33,429 nt of DNA from Streptomyces sp. SM11 (GTDB lineage Bacteria > Actinomycetota > Actinomycetes > Streptomycetales > Streptomycetaceae): positions 1 to 33,429 of the forward strand of contig NZ_NEUE01000129.1 of the NCBI RefSeq assembly GCF_002910905.1, read 5' to 3'. A program made the position numbers and the translations under genes. The notes under the pieces are model-generated. The model saw only the letters and a list, made by a program, of their open reading frames with translations, did no database searches and was not told the origin of the DNA. Positions within the stretch are counted from its first letter, which is position 1; the number at the start of each line of letters is the position of its first letter. Positions 21,129-29,022 of this stretch are shown in pieces.

Positions 21129-22822
21129 AGCCCGAGGCGAAGGGGGCTGCCCGGCCCGCCGGTGGCGGGTCCGGGCGGCGCGGGACCGCGGTGCGGCTCG
21201 GCCTGATGGCCGTGCCCGTCGCGTTCTTCACGGTGTTCTTCGCCTATCCCGTGACCGCGATCGTCGGCCGCGGGCTCAAGGCGGGGGGCGACTGGCAGTT
21301 CGGGCGGATCGGCGAGGTACTGGCCCGCCCGGACATCCTCGACGTCCTCTGGTTCACCACCTGGCAGGCCCTCGCCTCGACCGCGTTCACGTTGCTGATC
21401 GCCCTGCCCGGGGCGTATGTCTTCGCGCGCTTCGACTTCCCCGGCAAACAGGTGCTGCGAGCGGTCGTCACCGTGCCGTTCGTGTTGCCGACCGTCGTCG
21501 TCGGCACCGCGTTCCTGGCCTTGCTCGGACGCGGCGGACTCCTCGACGAGCTGTGGGGCATCCGCCTCGACACCACCGTGTGGGCGATCCTGCTGGCCCA
21601 TGTCTTCTTCAACTACGCCGTCGTCGTACGGACCGTGGGCGGGCTGTGGTCCCAGCTGGATCCCCGGCAGGAGGAGGCCGCCCGGGTGCTCGGCGCCGGA
21701 CGGTTCGCCGCATTCCGCCGGGTGACGCTGCCCGCGCTCACCCCGGCCGTCGTCGCCGCCGCGCTGATGGTCTTCCTCTTCACCTTCACCTCCTTCGGCG
21801 TCGTGCAGATCCTCGGCGGACCGGCGTACTCCACCCTGGAGGTGGAGATCTACCGGCAGACCGCGCAACTCCTGGACCTGCCGACGGCCGCCGTACTGAC
21901 CCTGGTGCAGTTCGCCGCGGTCGGCGCGATCCTCGCCGTGCACGCCGCGACCGTACGCCGCCGGGAGCGGGCGCTGAAGCTCGTCGACCCGGCCCGGACC
22001 TCCCGCCGGCCGCGCGGCCCCGGACAGTGGGCGCTGCTCGGCGGTGTCCTGCTCACCGCGCTGCTGCTGATCCTGCTGCCGCTCGGCGTGCTGGTGGAAC
22101 GGTCCTTCGACGGATCCGGTGGTTACGGCTTCGGCTACTACCGGGCCCTCCAGTCGGCCGGGTCCGGCTCCTCCTCGACCTTCCTGGTCCCGCCGCTGGA
22201 GGCCGTCGGGAACTCCCTGCGGTACGCGCTCGTCGCGACGCTCATCGCCCTCGTCGTCGGCGGGCTCGCGGCGGCGGCCCTGACCCGGCGGGCCGGGCGG
22301 CTGGTCCGCGGCTTCGACGCGCTGCTGATGCTGCCGCTCGGGGTGTCCGCCGTCACCGTCGGCTTCGGCTTCCTGATCACCCTGGACCAGCCGCCGCTCG
22401 ACCTGCGGACCTCCTGGATCCTGGTCCCGCTGGCCCAGGCGCTGGTCGGCGTCCCCTTCGTCGTGCGGACCATGCTGCCCGTGCTGCGCGCGGTCGACGA
22501 CCGGCTGCGGGAGGCCGCCGCCGTGCTGGGAGCCTCCCCGCTGCGGGCCTGGCGGGAGGTCGATCTGCCGTTGGTGCGGCGAGCGGTGCTGGTCGCGGCG
22601 GGCTTCGCCTTCGCCGTCTCCCTCGGGGAGTTCGGTGCGACGGTCTTCATCGCGCGGCCGGACAACCCGACCCTGCCGGTCGCCGTGGCCCGGCTGCTGG
22701 GCCGGTCCGGGGAGCTCAACTATGGGCAGGCGATGGCCCTCAGCACGATCCTGATGCTGGTGTGCGCGGTGTCGCTGCTGCTCCTCGAACGTATCCGCAC
22801 CGACCGATCCGGGGAGTTCTGA
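21104..22822 (+). CDS. thiP: Thiamine ABC transporter permease (fused double-domain)
   Basis: About 570 residues carry two binding-protein-dependent permease domains in tandem, as is usual for ThiP. There are roughly twelve membrane segments. The ATPase-contacting EAA loops are EEAARVLGAGRFAAFRRVTLP and REAAAVLGASPLRAWREVDLP. The protein forms the channel for the thiamine system. The start is uncertain: GTG codons at 21092 and 21104 overlap thiB, and internal GTG/ATG codons near 21191-21206 would give a start just before the first membrane segment. I chose 21104 to suggest coupling with thiB; no candidate has a strong ribosome binding site. Confidence 0.9.
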   Translation: MAVAGPEVEPEAKGAARPAGGGSGRRGTAVRLGLMAVPVAFFTVFFAYPVTAIVGRGLKAGGDWQFGRIGEVLARPDILDVLWFTTWQALASTAFTLLIALPGAYVFARFDFPGKQVLRAVVTVPFVLPTVVVGTAFLALLGRGGLLDELWGIRLDTTVWAILLAHVFFNYAVVVRTVGGLWSQLDPRQEEAARVLGAGRFAAFRRVTLPALTPAVVAAALMVFLFTFTSFGVVQILGGPAYSTLEVEIYRQTAQLLDLPTAAVLTLVQFAAVGAILAVHAATVRRRERALKLVDPARTSRRPRGPGQWALLGGVLLTALLLILLPLGVLVERSFDGSGGYGFGYYRALQSAGSGSSSTFLVPPLEAVGNSLRYALVATLIALVVGGLAAAALTRRAGRLVRGFDALLMLPLGVSAVTVGFGFLITLDQPPLDLRTSWILVPLAQALVGVPFVVRTMLPVLRAVDDRLREAAAVLGASPLRAWREVDLPLVRRAVLVAAGFAFAVSLGEFGATVFIARPDNPTLPVAVARLLGRSGELNYGQAMALSTILMLVCAVSLLLLERIRTDRSGEF

Positions 22823-22868
22823 CGATGGCAGGGGACATGGCAGGGGACACGGCTGGGGAGTGGTTCTC

Positions 22869-23912
22869 ATGCTGAGCCTGGAAGCCGCCACCGTACGGTT
22901 CGGGAAGCGGACGGCGCTGGACGCGGTGGACCTGGAGGTCGCCGACCACCGGATCGTCTGTCTGCTCGGTCCCAGCGGCAGTGGGAAGTCCACCCTGCTC
23001 AGGGCCGTCGCCGGACTCCAGCCCATGGACGGCGGCCGGGTCCTGCTGGCCGGCCGGGACCAGGCGGGCGTCCCGGTGCACCGTCGCGGGCTCGGCCTGA
23101 TGTTCCAGGACCACCAGCTCTTCCCGCACCGCGATGCCGGCGCCAATGTCGCCTTCGGGCTCCGGATGCACGGCGCGGGCCGGGCCGAGGCCGAGCGCCG
23201 GGTCCGCGAACTGCTGGACATGGTGGGCCTGCCCGGGGCCGAACGCCGCGCGGTCGCCGCACTGTCCGGCGGTGAGCAGCAGCGCGTCGCCCTGGCCCGG
23301 GCCCTCGCCCCGCGCCCGAAGCTGCTGATGCTGGACGAGCCGCTCGGCCAGCTCGACCGCAGCCTCCGCGAACGGCTCGTCATCGAACTGCGCACACTGT
23401 TCCAGGAGTTGGGCACGACCGTGCTGGCCGTCACGCACGACCAGGGCGAGGCGTTCGCGCTCGCCGACCAGGTCGTCGTGATGCGGGACGGCAGTATCGC
23501 GCAGGAGGGCAGCCCGCTGGCCGTCTGGCAGCGCCCCGCCTCCGCGTTCGTCGCCCGGTTCCTCGGCTTCGACAACGTCACCGCGGCGACCGTGACCGGA
23601 CAGGCCGCCGCCACCTCCTGGGGCAAGGTCCCGGTGCCCCAGGGCTCCCCGCAGGGCGAGGCCGACCTGCTCGTCCGTCCCGCCGGGGTCCTGATCGGCG
23701 CCCCGGAGGACGGCCTGCGCTGCACGGTCGGCGTCCGCACCTTCCGGGGGAACCACGTGACCGTACGCCTGATGCCCGAGAACGCGCCGGTGCTGGAGGC
23801 CGAATGCGCCCTGCGGGACACCCCGGACGAGGGGGCGGTCGTCGGCGTCCGCTTCGACGCGGCGGAGACGGTGGTGCTGGCGGGTTCCGGGCGGCCTCGT
23901 CGTGACCCATGA
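22869..23912 (+). CDS. thiQ: Thiamine ABC transporter ATP-binding protein
   Basis: The 347-residue ATPase shows all ABC motifs: Walker A GPSGSGKST, Q-loop FQDHQLFPH, signature LSGGEQQR, Walker B LLMLDEPLGQLD and H-loop VTHDQGE. It also has a C-terminal TOBE-like domain (about 230-340), longer than E. coli ThiQ. It powers the ThiBP importer. GGGGAG (22855-22860) is 8 nt before ATG 22869, which is preferred over the in-frame GTG at 22860. A short direct repeat (ATGGCAGGGGAC twice) fills the gap after thiP. The stop overlaps the start of a decayed glycosyltransferase frame. Confidence 0.92.
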   Translation: MLSLEAATVRFGKRTALDAVDLEVADHRIVCLLGPSGSGKSTLLRAVAGLQPMDGGRVLLAGRDQAGVPVHRRGLGLMFQDHQLFPHRDAGANVAFGLRMHGAGRAEAERRVRELLDMVGLPGAERRAVAALSGGEQQRVALARALAPRPKLLMLDEPLGQLDRSLRERLVIELRTLFQELGTTVLAVTHDQGEAFALADQVVVMRDGSIAQEGSPLAVWQRPASAFVARFLGFDNVTAATVTGQAAATSWGKVPVPQGSPQGEADLLVRPAGVLIGAPEDGLRCTVGVRTFRGNHVTVRLMPENAPVLEAECALRDTPDEGAVVGVRFDAAETVVLAGSGRPRRDP

Positions 23913-24306
23913 CTTCCCGCCGCGCCAGGGCGGCGTCGAGACCGTCCTCCACGCGATGACCGGCTGGTTCCCCCGGGACTCCGTCGTCGCCCACACCTCC
24001 GCCGGGCCCGGGGCGGCCGCCCACGACGCCGCCCTGCCCCACCCCGCGGTCCGCGACCCGGCCCGCACGGTGCGCCTGGCGCCGGGGGCGGACGCGGAGA
24101 AGTCCCGCGTACGGGATGGGGCGCGGGACGGCGTACCGCCTCCGGCGGGCGGCGTCCGCGAACGGTACGGCCCGGGCGGGCGGCCGGTGACCCTCGGGGA
24201 CGAACCGCACGCCGGGGCCCTCCACAGGCTCGCCGCCGGCATCGGGGTCGCGGACCCGGTGGTCCAGGCCGGCGGGCAGCCGCACGCGCGACAACCGGCC
24301 GGCTGA
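23902..24306 (+). pseudogene. glycosyltransferase (GT4/PimB-like) remnant
   Basis: A 134-residue frame begins VTHDFPPRQGGVETVLHAM, closely resembling the N-terminus of actinobacterial GT4 glycosyltransferases (VTNDFPPRQGGI...). It continues through a segment like the family's FPPD.VVVHTS and VRDPAR. It then jumps to RLAPGAD and VRERYGPGGRPV, which in complete enzymes lie far apart in the middle of a roughly 380-residue protein. The nucleotide-sugar domain is missing. This looks like internal deletion and decay rather than a functional small protein. It overlaps the thiQ stop by 11 bp. The family call rests on remembered patterns. Confidence 0.6.
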
Positions 24307-24414
24307 CTCCCGACCGGCGTGGCAGGGGGGCGGTGGGCCGGGCAAGCTGGAAGCGGACCATCCCGCGGCCGGCCGGCTCCACGGGGACGGCCGGATCGGA
24401 CAAGGACCGTGATT

Positions 24415-24870
24415 ATGACCGGTGGCACCCGCGAGGGCATCGACCTCACCCGCGTCCTGCACGCCCCGCGGCAGCGGGTCTTCGCCGCCTGGACCTCACC
24501 GGAGGACTTCGCAGCCTGGTACGGGGGCGAGGCGGACGTCCCCCTGGACCGGGTGGCGATGGACGTGCGGCCCGGCGGCGCGTGGAGCCTGGTCATCGTG
24601 CTGCCGGGGGTCGAGATGCCCTTCCACGGGGTCTACCGCGAGGTGAGTGAGCCCGACGGTCTCGTCTTCACGCTGCTGGACGCCTCCGCGCCCGAGGACG
24701 CCGAGGGCGAGGTCGTCACCGTGACCTTCAGCGACCTCGGTGACGGGACCACGGAGCTGGCCTTCCAGCAGCGCGGCGGCCATCTCACCGCCGAGCAGTA
24801 CGCGGCGGCGGAGGACGGCTGGGAGGCCTTCTTCGACGCCCTGGCCGCCCGCCTCGCCACCCGTCCCTGA
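24415..24870 (+). CDS. SRPBCC-domain (AHSA1/CalC-type) protein
   Basis: The 151-residue protein is a single START/SRPBCC helix-grip domain. It begins TRVLHAPRQRVFAAWTSPEDFAAWYGG, continues through DVRPGGAWSLVI and ends GGHLTAEQYAAAEDGWEAFFDALAARL. This is the AHSA1 family, whose members bind hydrophobic ligands or act as stress-associated proteins. ATG 24415 has AAGGA 8 nt upstream; an earlier in-frame codon at 24319 would add 32 low-complexity residues. It converges with the ABC permease gene on the minus strand. The ligand and role are unknown. Confidence 0.85.
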   Translation: MTGGTREGIDLTRVLHAPRQRVFAAWTSPEDFAAWYGGEADVPLDRVAMDVRPGGAWSLVIVLPGVEMPFHGVYREVSEPDGLVFTLLDASAPEDAEGEVVTVTFSDLGDGTTELAFQQRGGHLTAEQYAAAEDGWEAFFDALAARLATRP

Positions 24871-24894
24871 GCCGGCCCGCGGCTCCCGGTCGGC

Positions 24895-26055
24895 TCACTT
24901 CGTCAGCGGAAGCGCCGCCAGCTGAGCGATCACCCAGGTCAGCGGGGCGAACAGGGTCAGCAGCGCGCCCGCCCGCAGCGCCGTCGCCCTGCGCAGCGTG
25001 GTGGCCGGGGCGCCCATCCTGAGCAGCGCCTCGACGGTGTGGGCGCGGGCGTGCTTGGCCTCCAGCGCGGAGGTCAGCAGTGTCGCCGTCGTACAGCCGA
25101 GGACCAGCACCGCGCCGAGCGCGGTGAGCGGGCCGTACGGGCGCTCGTCGCCCCCGTACAGCGCCGACGCGGCGATCACCGCGGACAGCACCGCGCAGAC
25201 CACCCCGAGCGGGCGGCCGATCCGGCGCGCCTCGTTCATCAGGACCCGCCCGGCCAGCAGCCGTACGGCCCCGGGGCACACCGCCTGGAGCGCCCGCCCG
25301 CACAGGTGGGTCAGGCTCGGGCCGGCCATCGCCAGGCCGACCGCGGTGAGCGTCCACCCGATCAGCACCGCCACCGGCGTGGCGTCGAACCGGCCGGGCA
25401 GCGGGAACGCGTTCCCCGCCGTCCCCCGTGACGCGTACGCCTCCACCGCGAGGCCGGCGGCCGTCAGCGCCACACCCCAGGGGAGCCCGGCCGGAGCGGG
25501 CGCGGGCTCCGGCAGCTCCTCGGAGCCGAAGGCGTCCCGTGCCGGATCGGGCCGCGACCGCAGCGCCAGCGCGGTCGCGGCCGACGCGGCCACCGGGACG
25601 AGCGCCAGCAGCATCAGCGCGGCGGCCGGCGGCAGCGGGCTGCCCGCGCCGAGGAACTCCGCCGCGCCCCCGTCGAACGGCATCCCGGTCAGATCGCCGC
25701 GCAGATGCAGGAAGAAGAGCAGGGCCACCGTGGAGCCGAGCGTGGTGGAGACGGCCGTGGAGACGGCTGCCAGTGCGGAGAGCCGGACCGGTCCGAGGCC
25801 CATGGAGGAGAGGCCCGGCCGGGGCCGGGTGCTCGGGTCGGTCCGGGCCACCGCCACGGCGAACTGCACGGTGGCGGCCAGCGGGACGAAGCACCACAGC
25901 AGCCGCAGCACCGAACCGGCGGACGCGGGGTGCGCGGCGGCGTACCCGAGGGTGCACAGGAGGAGGAACCCGACGCCGGCCGACGCGGCGGCCACCAGCA
26001 GCCGCCGGACCAGGACGAGGGGATGCGAACCGCGGGCTAGACGGAGAGCGAGCAC
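24895..26055 (-). CDS. ABC transporter permease (FtsX-like)
   Basis: The 386-residue protein has about eight to ten membrane segments, in two groups separated by a Pro/Glu-rich loop (around EELPEPAPAPAG). The cytoplasmic stretch EALLRMGAPATTLRRATALRAGALL resembles the coupling segment of FtsX/MacB-type permeases. The start is GTG 26055, which overlaps the ATPase stop by 19 bp; the open frame continues upstream but that part lies in the ATPase gene. It is probably an exporter or a mechanotransmission complex with the adjacent ATPase. Substrate unknown. Confidence 0.8.
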   Translation of the reverse strand: MLALRLARGSHPLVLVRRLLVAAASAGVGFLLLCTLGYAAAHPASAGSVLRLLWCFVPLAATVQFAVAVARTDPSTRPRPGLSSMGLGPVRLSALAAVSTAVSTTLGSTVALLFFLHLRGDLTGMPFDGGAAEFLGAGSPLPPAAALMLLALVPVAASAATALALRSRPDPARDAFGSEELPEPAPAPAGLPWGVALTAAGLAVEAYASRGTAGNAFPLPGRFDATPVAVLIGWTLTAVGLAMAGPSLTHLCGRALQAVCPGAVRLLAGRVLMNEARRIGRPLGVVCAVLSAVIAASALYGGDERPYGPLTALGAVLVLGCTTATLLTSALEAKHARAHTVEALLRMGAPATTLRRATALRAGALLTLFAPLTWVIAQLAALPLTK

Positions 26056-26774
26056 GCCGCGCGGCCCTCCGCTTCCGGTTCCGCGGGCAGGGTGCCGGTG
26101 GCGACGCGACGGCCGTCCAGCAGCGCCACCGTCCGGTCGGCGAGTGCGGCGATCTCGGCGTCGTGCGTGGCCAGCACCACGGTGATGCCGTGTGAGCGGG
26201 CCGCCGTGGTCAGGGTGCGCAGCACCTGGGTGCGGTCCGCGCGGTGCAGGGTCGCGGTCGGCTCGTCCGCGAAGATCACGGTCGGCTGTGCGGCCAGGGC
26301 CCGCGCCACGGAGACCCGCTGGCGCTGTGCCTGGAGCAGGGCGTGCGGCCGCTGTTTGGCGAGAGCGGCGATGTCCAGGCGCTCCAGCCACTCGGTGGCG
26401 GCCTTCCTCGCGGCCCGGTGCGAGACGCCGCGCAGCAGCAGGGGCAGCGCGGCGTTCTCCCAGACGGTCAGCTCCGGGACCAGCTCCGGGTCCGATGCGA
26501 TCCAGCCGAAGCGCTCCCGGCGCAGCTGTTCGCGGACCCGGGGGGCCATGGTGTGGACGGGGACGCTGTTGAACCAGACCTCGCCCTGCTCGGGCACCAG
26601 CCGGCCCGAGAGGCAGTGCAGCAGTGTGGTCTTCCCGCTGCCGCGCGGGCCGGTCACAGCAAGGATCTCGGCGTCCTGGACACCGATGGAGACACCGCCG
26701 AGACCGGGCGATCCGTTGTGGGAGTGGTGCAGGGAACGCGCCCAGATCACGTCGTTGTCCGGCGGGGCCACCAT
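26037..26774 (-). CDS. ABC transporter ATP-binding protein with degenerate motifs
   Basis: A 245-residue LolD/MacB-type ATPase. Walker A GPRGSGKTT (42-50), Walker B VIFADEP (166-172) and His204 of the H-loop (LATHD) are kept. The other sites are not canonical. The signature is LLQAQ (146-150) in place of LSGGQ, the Q-loop region reads WIASDPELVP without the usual Gln, and the D-loop reads ATLHRAD where GALD is expected. ATG 26774 is preferred (GAGG 8 nt upstream) over GTG 26783. It is cotranscribed with the permease. Either the partner site in a heterodimer is supplied elsewhere or hydrolysis is slow. Confidence 0.85.
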   Translation of the reverse strand: MVAPPDNDVIWARSLHHSHNGSPGLGGVSIGVQDAEILAVTGPRGSGKTTLLHCLSGRLVPEQGEVWFNSVPVHTMAPRVREQLRRERFGWIASDPELVPELTVWENAALPLLLRGVSHRAARKAATEWLERLDIAALAKQRPHALLQAQRQRVSVARALAAQPTVIFADEPTATLHRADRTQVLRTLTTAARSHGITVVLATHDAEIAALADRTVALLDGRRVATGTLPAEPEAEGRAACSLSV

Positions 26775-26806
26775 GGCGTACACCTCGGTTCAGGTCAGAT
26801 TTCCCG

Positions 26807-26822
26807 TCCCCCGTACGGGGGA
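26807..26822. promoter_or_regulatory. 16-bp palindrome upstream of the ABC exporter
   Basis: TCCCCCGTACGGGGGA is a perfect palindrome 33 bp upstream of the ATPase start codon. Its place fits an operator covering the promoter or leader of the two-gene ABC operon. No regulator gene is adjacent. Confidence 0.4.
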
Positions 26823-26889
26823 ACGAAGACGCGGCCGATCGGTCACTCGGCACCGTAGAGAGGCGGACCGGTGTGAGCGCACAGCACGC

Positions 26890-26933
26890 GGCCCGGATAC
26901 CCCCCTTGTCACTCGAAGGGGTGTATCCGGGCC
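26890..26933 (-). terminator. terminator after the transaminase gene
   Basis: An 18-bp inverted repeat with one mismatch (GGCCCGGATAC... and ...GTATCCGGGCC) surrounds an 8-nt loop. It begins 56 nt beyond the transaminase stop codon, between that gene and the ABC operon, both leftward. It should end the transaminase transcript; there is no T-tract, as is common in Streptomyces. Confidence 0.8.
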
Positions 26934-26989
26934 GGTGAACCGTATGAAATGACCGCTGGACGGCGGTCGGCCGGGGGACCTGGTGACGG

Positions 26990-28351
26990 TCAGAGCTTCG
27001 TCCAGGCCTCCGTGAGCACGGCCCGCAGGATGCCCTCGATCTCGTCGAACGTCGACTGGTCGGAGATCAGCGGCGGGGCGAGCTGGATGACCGGGTCGCC
27101 GCGGTCGTCGGCCCGGCAGTACAGGCCGTTCTCGTACAGCGCCTTGGAGAGGAAGCCGTACAGGACGCGCTCGGTCTCCTCGTCGGTGAACGTCTCCTTG
27201 GTGACCTTGTCCTTCACCAGCTCGATGCCGTAGAAGAACCCGTTGCCGCGGACGTCGCCGACGATCGGCAGGTCGTGGAGCTTCTGCAGCGTCGTCAGGA
27301 AGGCGTTCTCGTTGTCGAGGACGTGCTGGGTGAGGTTCTCGCGCTCGAAGATGTCGAGGTTGGCGAGGCCCACCGCGGCCGAGACCGGGTGACCACCGAA
27401 GGTGTAGCCGTGCAGGAAGGTGTTGCCGCCCTGGTAGAACGGCTCCGCGACCCGGTCCGAGACGATGCAGGCGCCGATGGGGGAGTAGCCCGAGGTCATG
27501 CCCTTCGCGCAGGTGATCATGTCCGGCACGTAGTCGAACTTGTCGCAGGCGAAGATCGTGCCGAGCCGGCCGAAGGCGCAGATGACCTCGTCGGAGACGA
27601 GCAGCACGTCGTACTTGTCGCAGATCTCGCGGACCCGCTGGAAGTAGCCGGGCGGCGGCGGGAAGCAGCCGCCCGCGTTCTGCACGGGCTCCAGGAAGAC
27701 GGCCGCGACGGTCTCGGGGCCCTCGAAGAGGATCTCCTGCTCGATCTGGTCGGCGGCCCACCGGCCGAAGGCCACCGGGTCGTCACCGAAGAGCGGGGCG
27801 CGGTAGATGTTGGTGTTCGGCACCTTGTGCGCGCCGGGGACCAGCGGCTCGAAGGGGGCCTTGAGGGCCGGGAGGCCGGTGATGGACAGCGCGCCCTGCG
27901 GGGTGCCGTGGTAGGCGACGGCACGCGAGATGACCTTGTACTTGGTCGGCTTGCCCTGGAGCTTGAAGTACTGCTTGGCCAGCTTCCAGGCGGTCTCGAC
28001 GGCCTCGCCGCCACCGGTGGTGAAGAAGACCTTGTTGAGGTCGCCCGGGGCGTGGCCGGCGAGACGCTCGGCCAGCTCGACGGCCTTCGGGTGGGCGTAG
28101 GACCACACCGGGAAGAAGGCGAGCTCCTGGGCCTGCTTGTACGCCGTCTCGGCGAGCTCGTGACGACCGTGACCGGCGTTGACCACGAACAGGCCGGAGA
28201 GACCGTCCAGGTAGCGCTTGCCCTTGTCGTCGAAGATGTACGTTCCCTCGCCACGCACGATGGTGGGAACGGGCGCGTTCTCGTAGTCCGACATGCGGGT
28301 GAAGTGCATCCACAGGTGGTCGTACGCGGTTCGGCTGAGGTCCTTGGTCAC
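26990..28351 (-). CDS. Class III aminotransferase (putrescine/polyamine:pyruvate type)
   Basis: The 453-residue PLP enzyme belongs to the omega-transaminase subgroup related to putrescine:pyruvate aminotransferases (SpuC). Landmarks are TGGGEAVETAWKLAKQY (112-128), YHGTPQGALS, Asp254 (VSDEVICAFGR) binding the PLP ring nitrogen and Lys283 (CAKGMTSGY) forming the Schiff base. GTG 28351 is taken as start because it lies just 2 bp after the Lrp stop, so the two genes are coupled. With the divergent aldehyde dehydrogenase it would convert putrescine to 4-aminobutanal and then GABA. The exact amine substrate is inferred from context. Confidence 0.9.
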   Translation of the reverse strand: MTKDLSRTAYDHLWMHFTRMSDYENAPVPTIVRGEGTYIFDDKGKRYLDGLSGLFVVNAGHGRHELAETAYKQAQELAFFPVWSYAHPKAVELAERLAGHAPGDLNKVFFTTGGGEAVETAWKLAKQYFKLQGKPTKYKVISRAVAYHGTPQGALSITGLPALKAPFEPLVPGAHKVPNTNIYRAPLFGDDPVAFGRWAADQIEQEILFEGPETVAAVFLEPVQNAGGCFPPPPGYFQRVREICDKYDVLLVSDEVICAFGRLGTIFACDKFDYVPDMITCAKGMTSGYSPIGACIVSDRVAEPFYQGGNTFLHGYTFGGHPVSAAVGLANLDIFERENLTQHVLDNENAFLTTLQKLHDLPIVGDVRGNGFFYGIELVKDKVTKETFTDEETERVLYGFLSKALYENGLYCRADDRGDPVIQLAPPLISDQSTFDEIEGILRAVLTEAWTKL

Positions 28352-28353
28352 GG

Positions 28354-28845
28354 CTATCGGGTTCCCCACATATAGGTCTGCTTCTTGAGCTTGAGGTAGA
28401 CGAAGCTCTCGGTGGAGCGCACGCCGGGAAGGGGCCGGATGCGTTTGTTGATCATCTCCAGCAGGTGGTCGTCGTCCTCGCAGACGATCTCCACCATCAG
28501 GTCGAAGGAGCCCGCGGTCATGACCACGTACTCGCACTCGGCCATGGCCGACAGGGCTTCGGCCACCGGGTCGAGGTCGCCCTCGACATTGATGCCGACC
28601 ATCGCCTGGCGCCGGAATCCCACGGTGAGCGGGTCCGTGACGGCGACGATCTGCATCACGCCCTGGTCGAGCAGCTTCTGGACGCGCTGGCGCACGGCCG
28701 CTTCGGAGAGGCCGACGGCCTTGCCGATCGCGGCGTACGGACGCCGTCCGTCCTCCTGGAGCTGCTCGATGATTGCGAGGGAGACGGCATCGACCGCTGG
28801 CGGTGATCCGTTCCCGGTCCTGGAGTCTGCGCTGCGACTGGCCAC
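28354..28845 (-). CDS. Lrp/AsnC-family transcriptional regulator
   Basis: The 163-residue regulator has an N-terminal helix-turn-helix (AVSLAIIEQLQEDGRRPYAAIGKAVGLSEAAVRQRVQKLLDQGV, about residues 18-60) and a C-terminal RAM ligand domain (about 75-155, ending FVYLKLKKQTYMWGTR). Lrp-type proteins form octamers that respond to amino acids or related compounds. The first gene of an operon with the transaminase and divergent from the dehydrogenase, it probably controls both, with a polyamine-derived signal. GTG 28845 is the start that fits the family and follows GGTGGG. Confidence 0.9.
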   Translation of the reverse strand: MASRSADSRTGNGSPPAVDAVSLAIIEQLQEDGRRPYAAIGKAVGLSEAAVRQRVQKLLDQGVMQIVAVTDPLTVGFRRQAMVGINVEGDLDPVAEALSAMAECEYVVMTAGSFDLMVEIVCEDDDHLLEMINKRIRPLPGVRSTESFVYLKLKKQTYMWGTR

Positions 28846-29022
28846 GAACCCACCATGCACCGCTCTTCGTCTGTCTCGCAACCCCAGATCGATGAAATTC
28901 GTTGTTCGAGTGCTCAGATCTGACTGAATCCGAAGTTGGGGGCGGGTGGGTATGTCGAAAGCGTCACCGGAACGATTAGGGTGGACATCTCACCCATCGG
29001 ACAGCCGACAGGAGGGGTGGTT
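28846..29022. promoter_or_regulatory. divergent control region, Lrp operon and aldehyde dehydrogenase
   Basis: This 177-bp region separates the two start codons. It contains the palindrome TCAGATCTGA (28914-28923) and an AT-rich stretch around GAAATTCGTTGTTCG, both plausible Lrp-type sites. TAGGGT at 28979-28984 may be the -10 box of the dehydrogenase promoter. AGGAGG (29010-29015) is its ribosome binding site. Confidence 0.45.

Noticed and set aside
22825..22860. Tandem ATGGCAGGGGAC repeat with a 16-codon frame between thiP and thiQ
   Set aside because: Too short and out of frame with thiQ; most likely a small local duplication in a spacer.
20774..24403. A 1209-codon open frame on the minus strand across the thiamine operon
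   Set aside because: It is antisense to thiB-thiP-thiQ, has runs of Arg, Gly, Pro and Ser with no domain, and results from the high GC content that removes stop codons.
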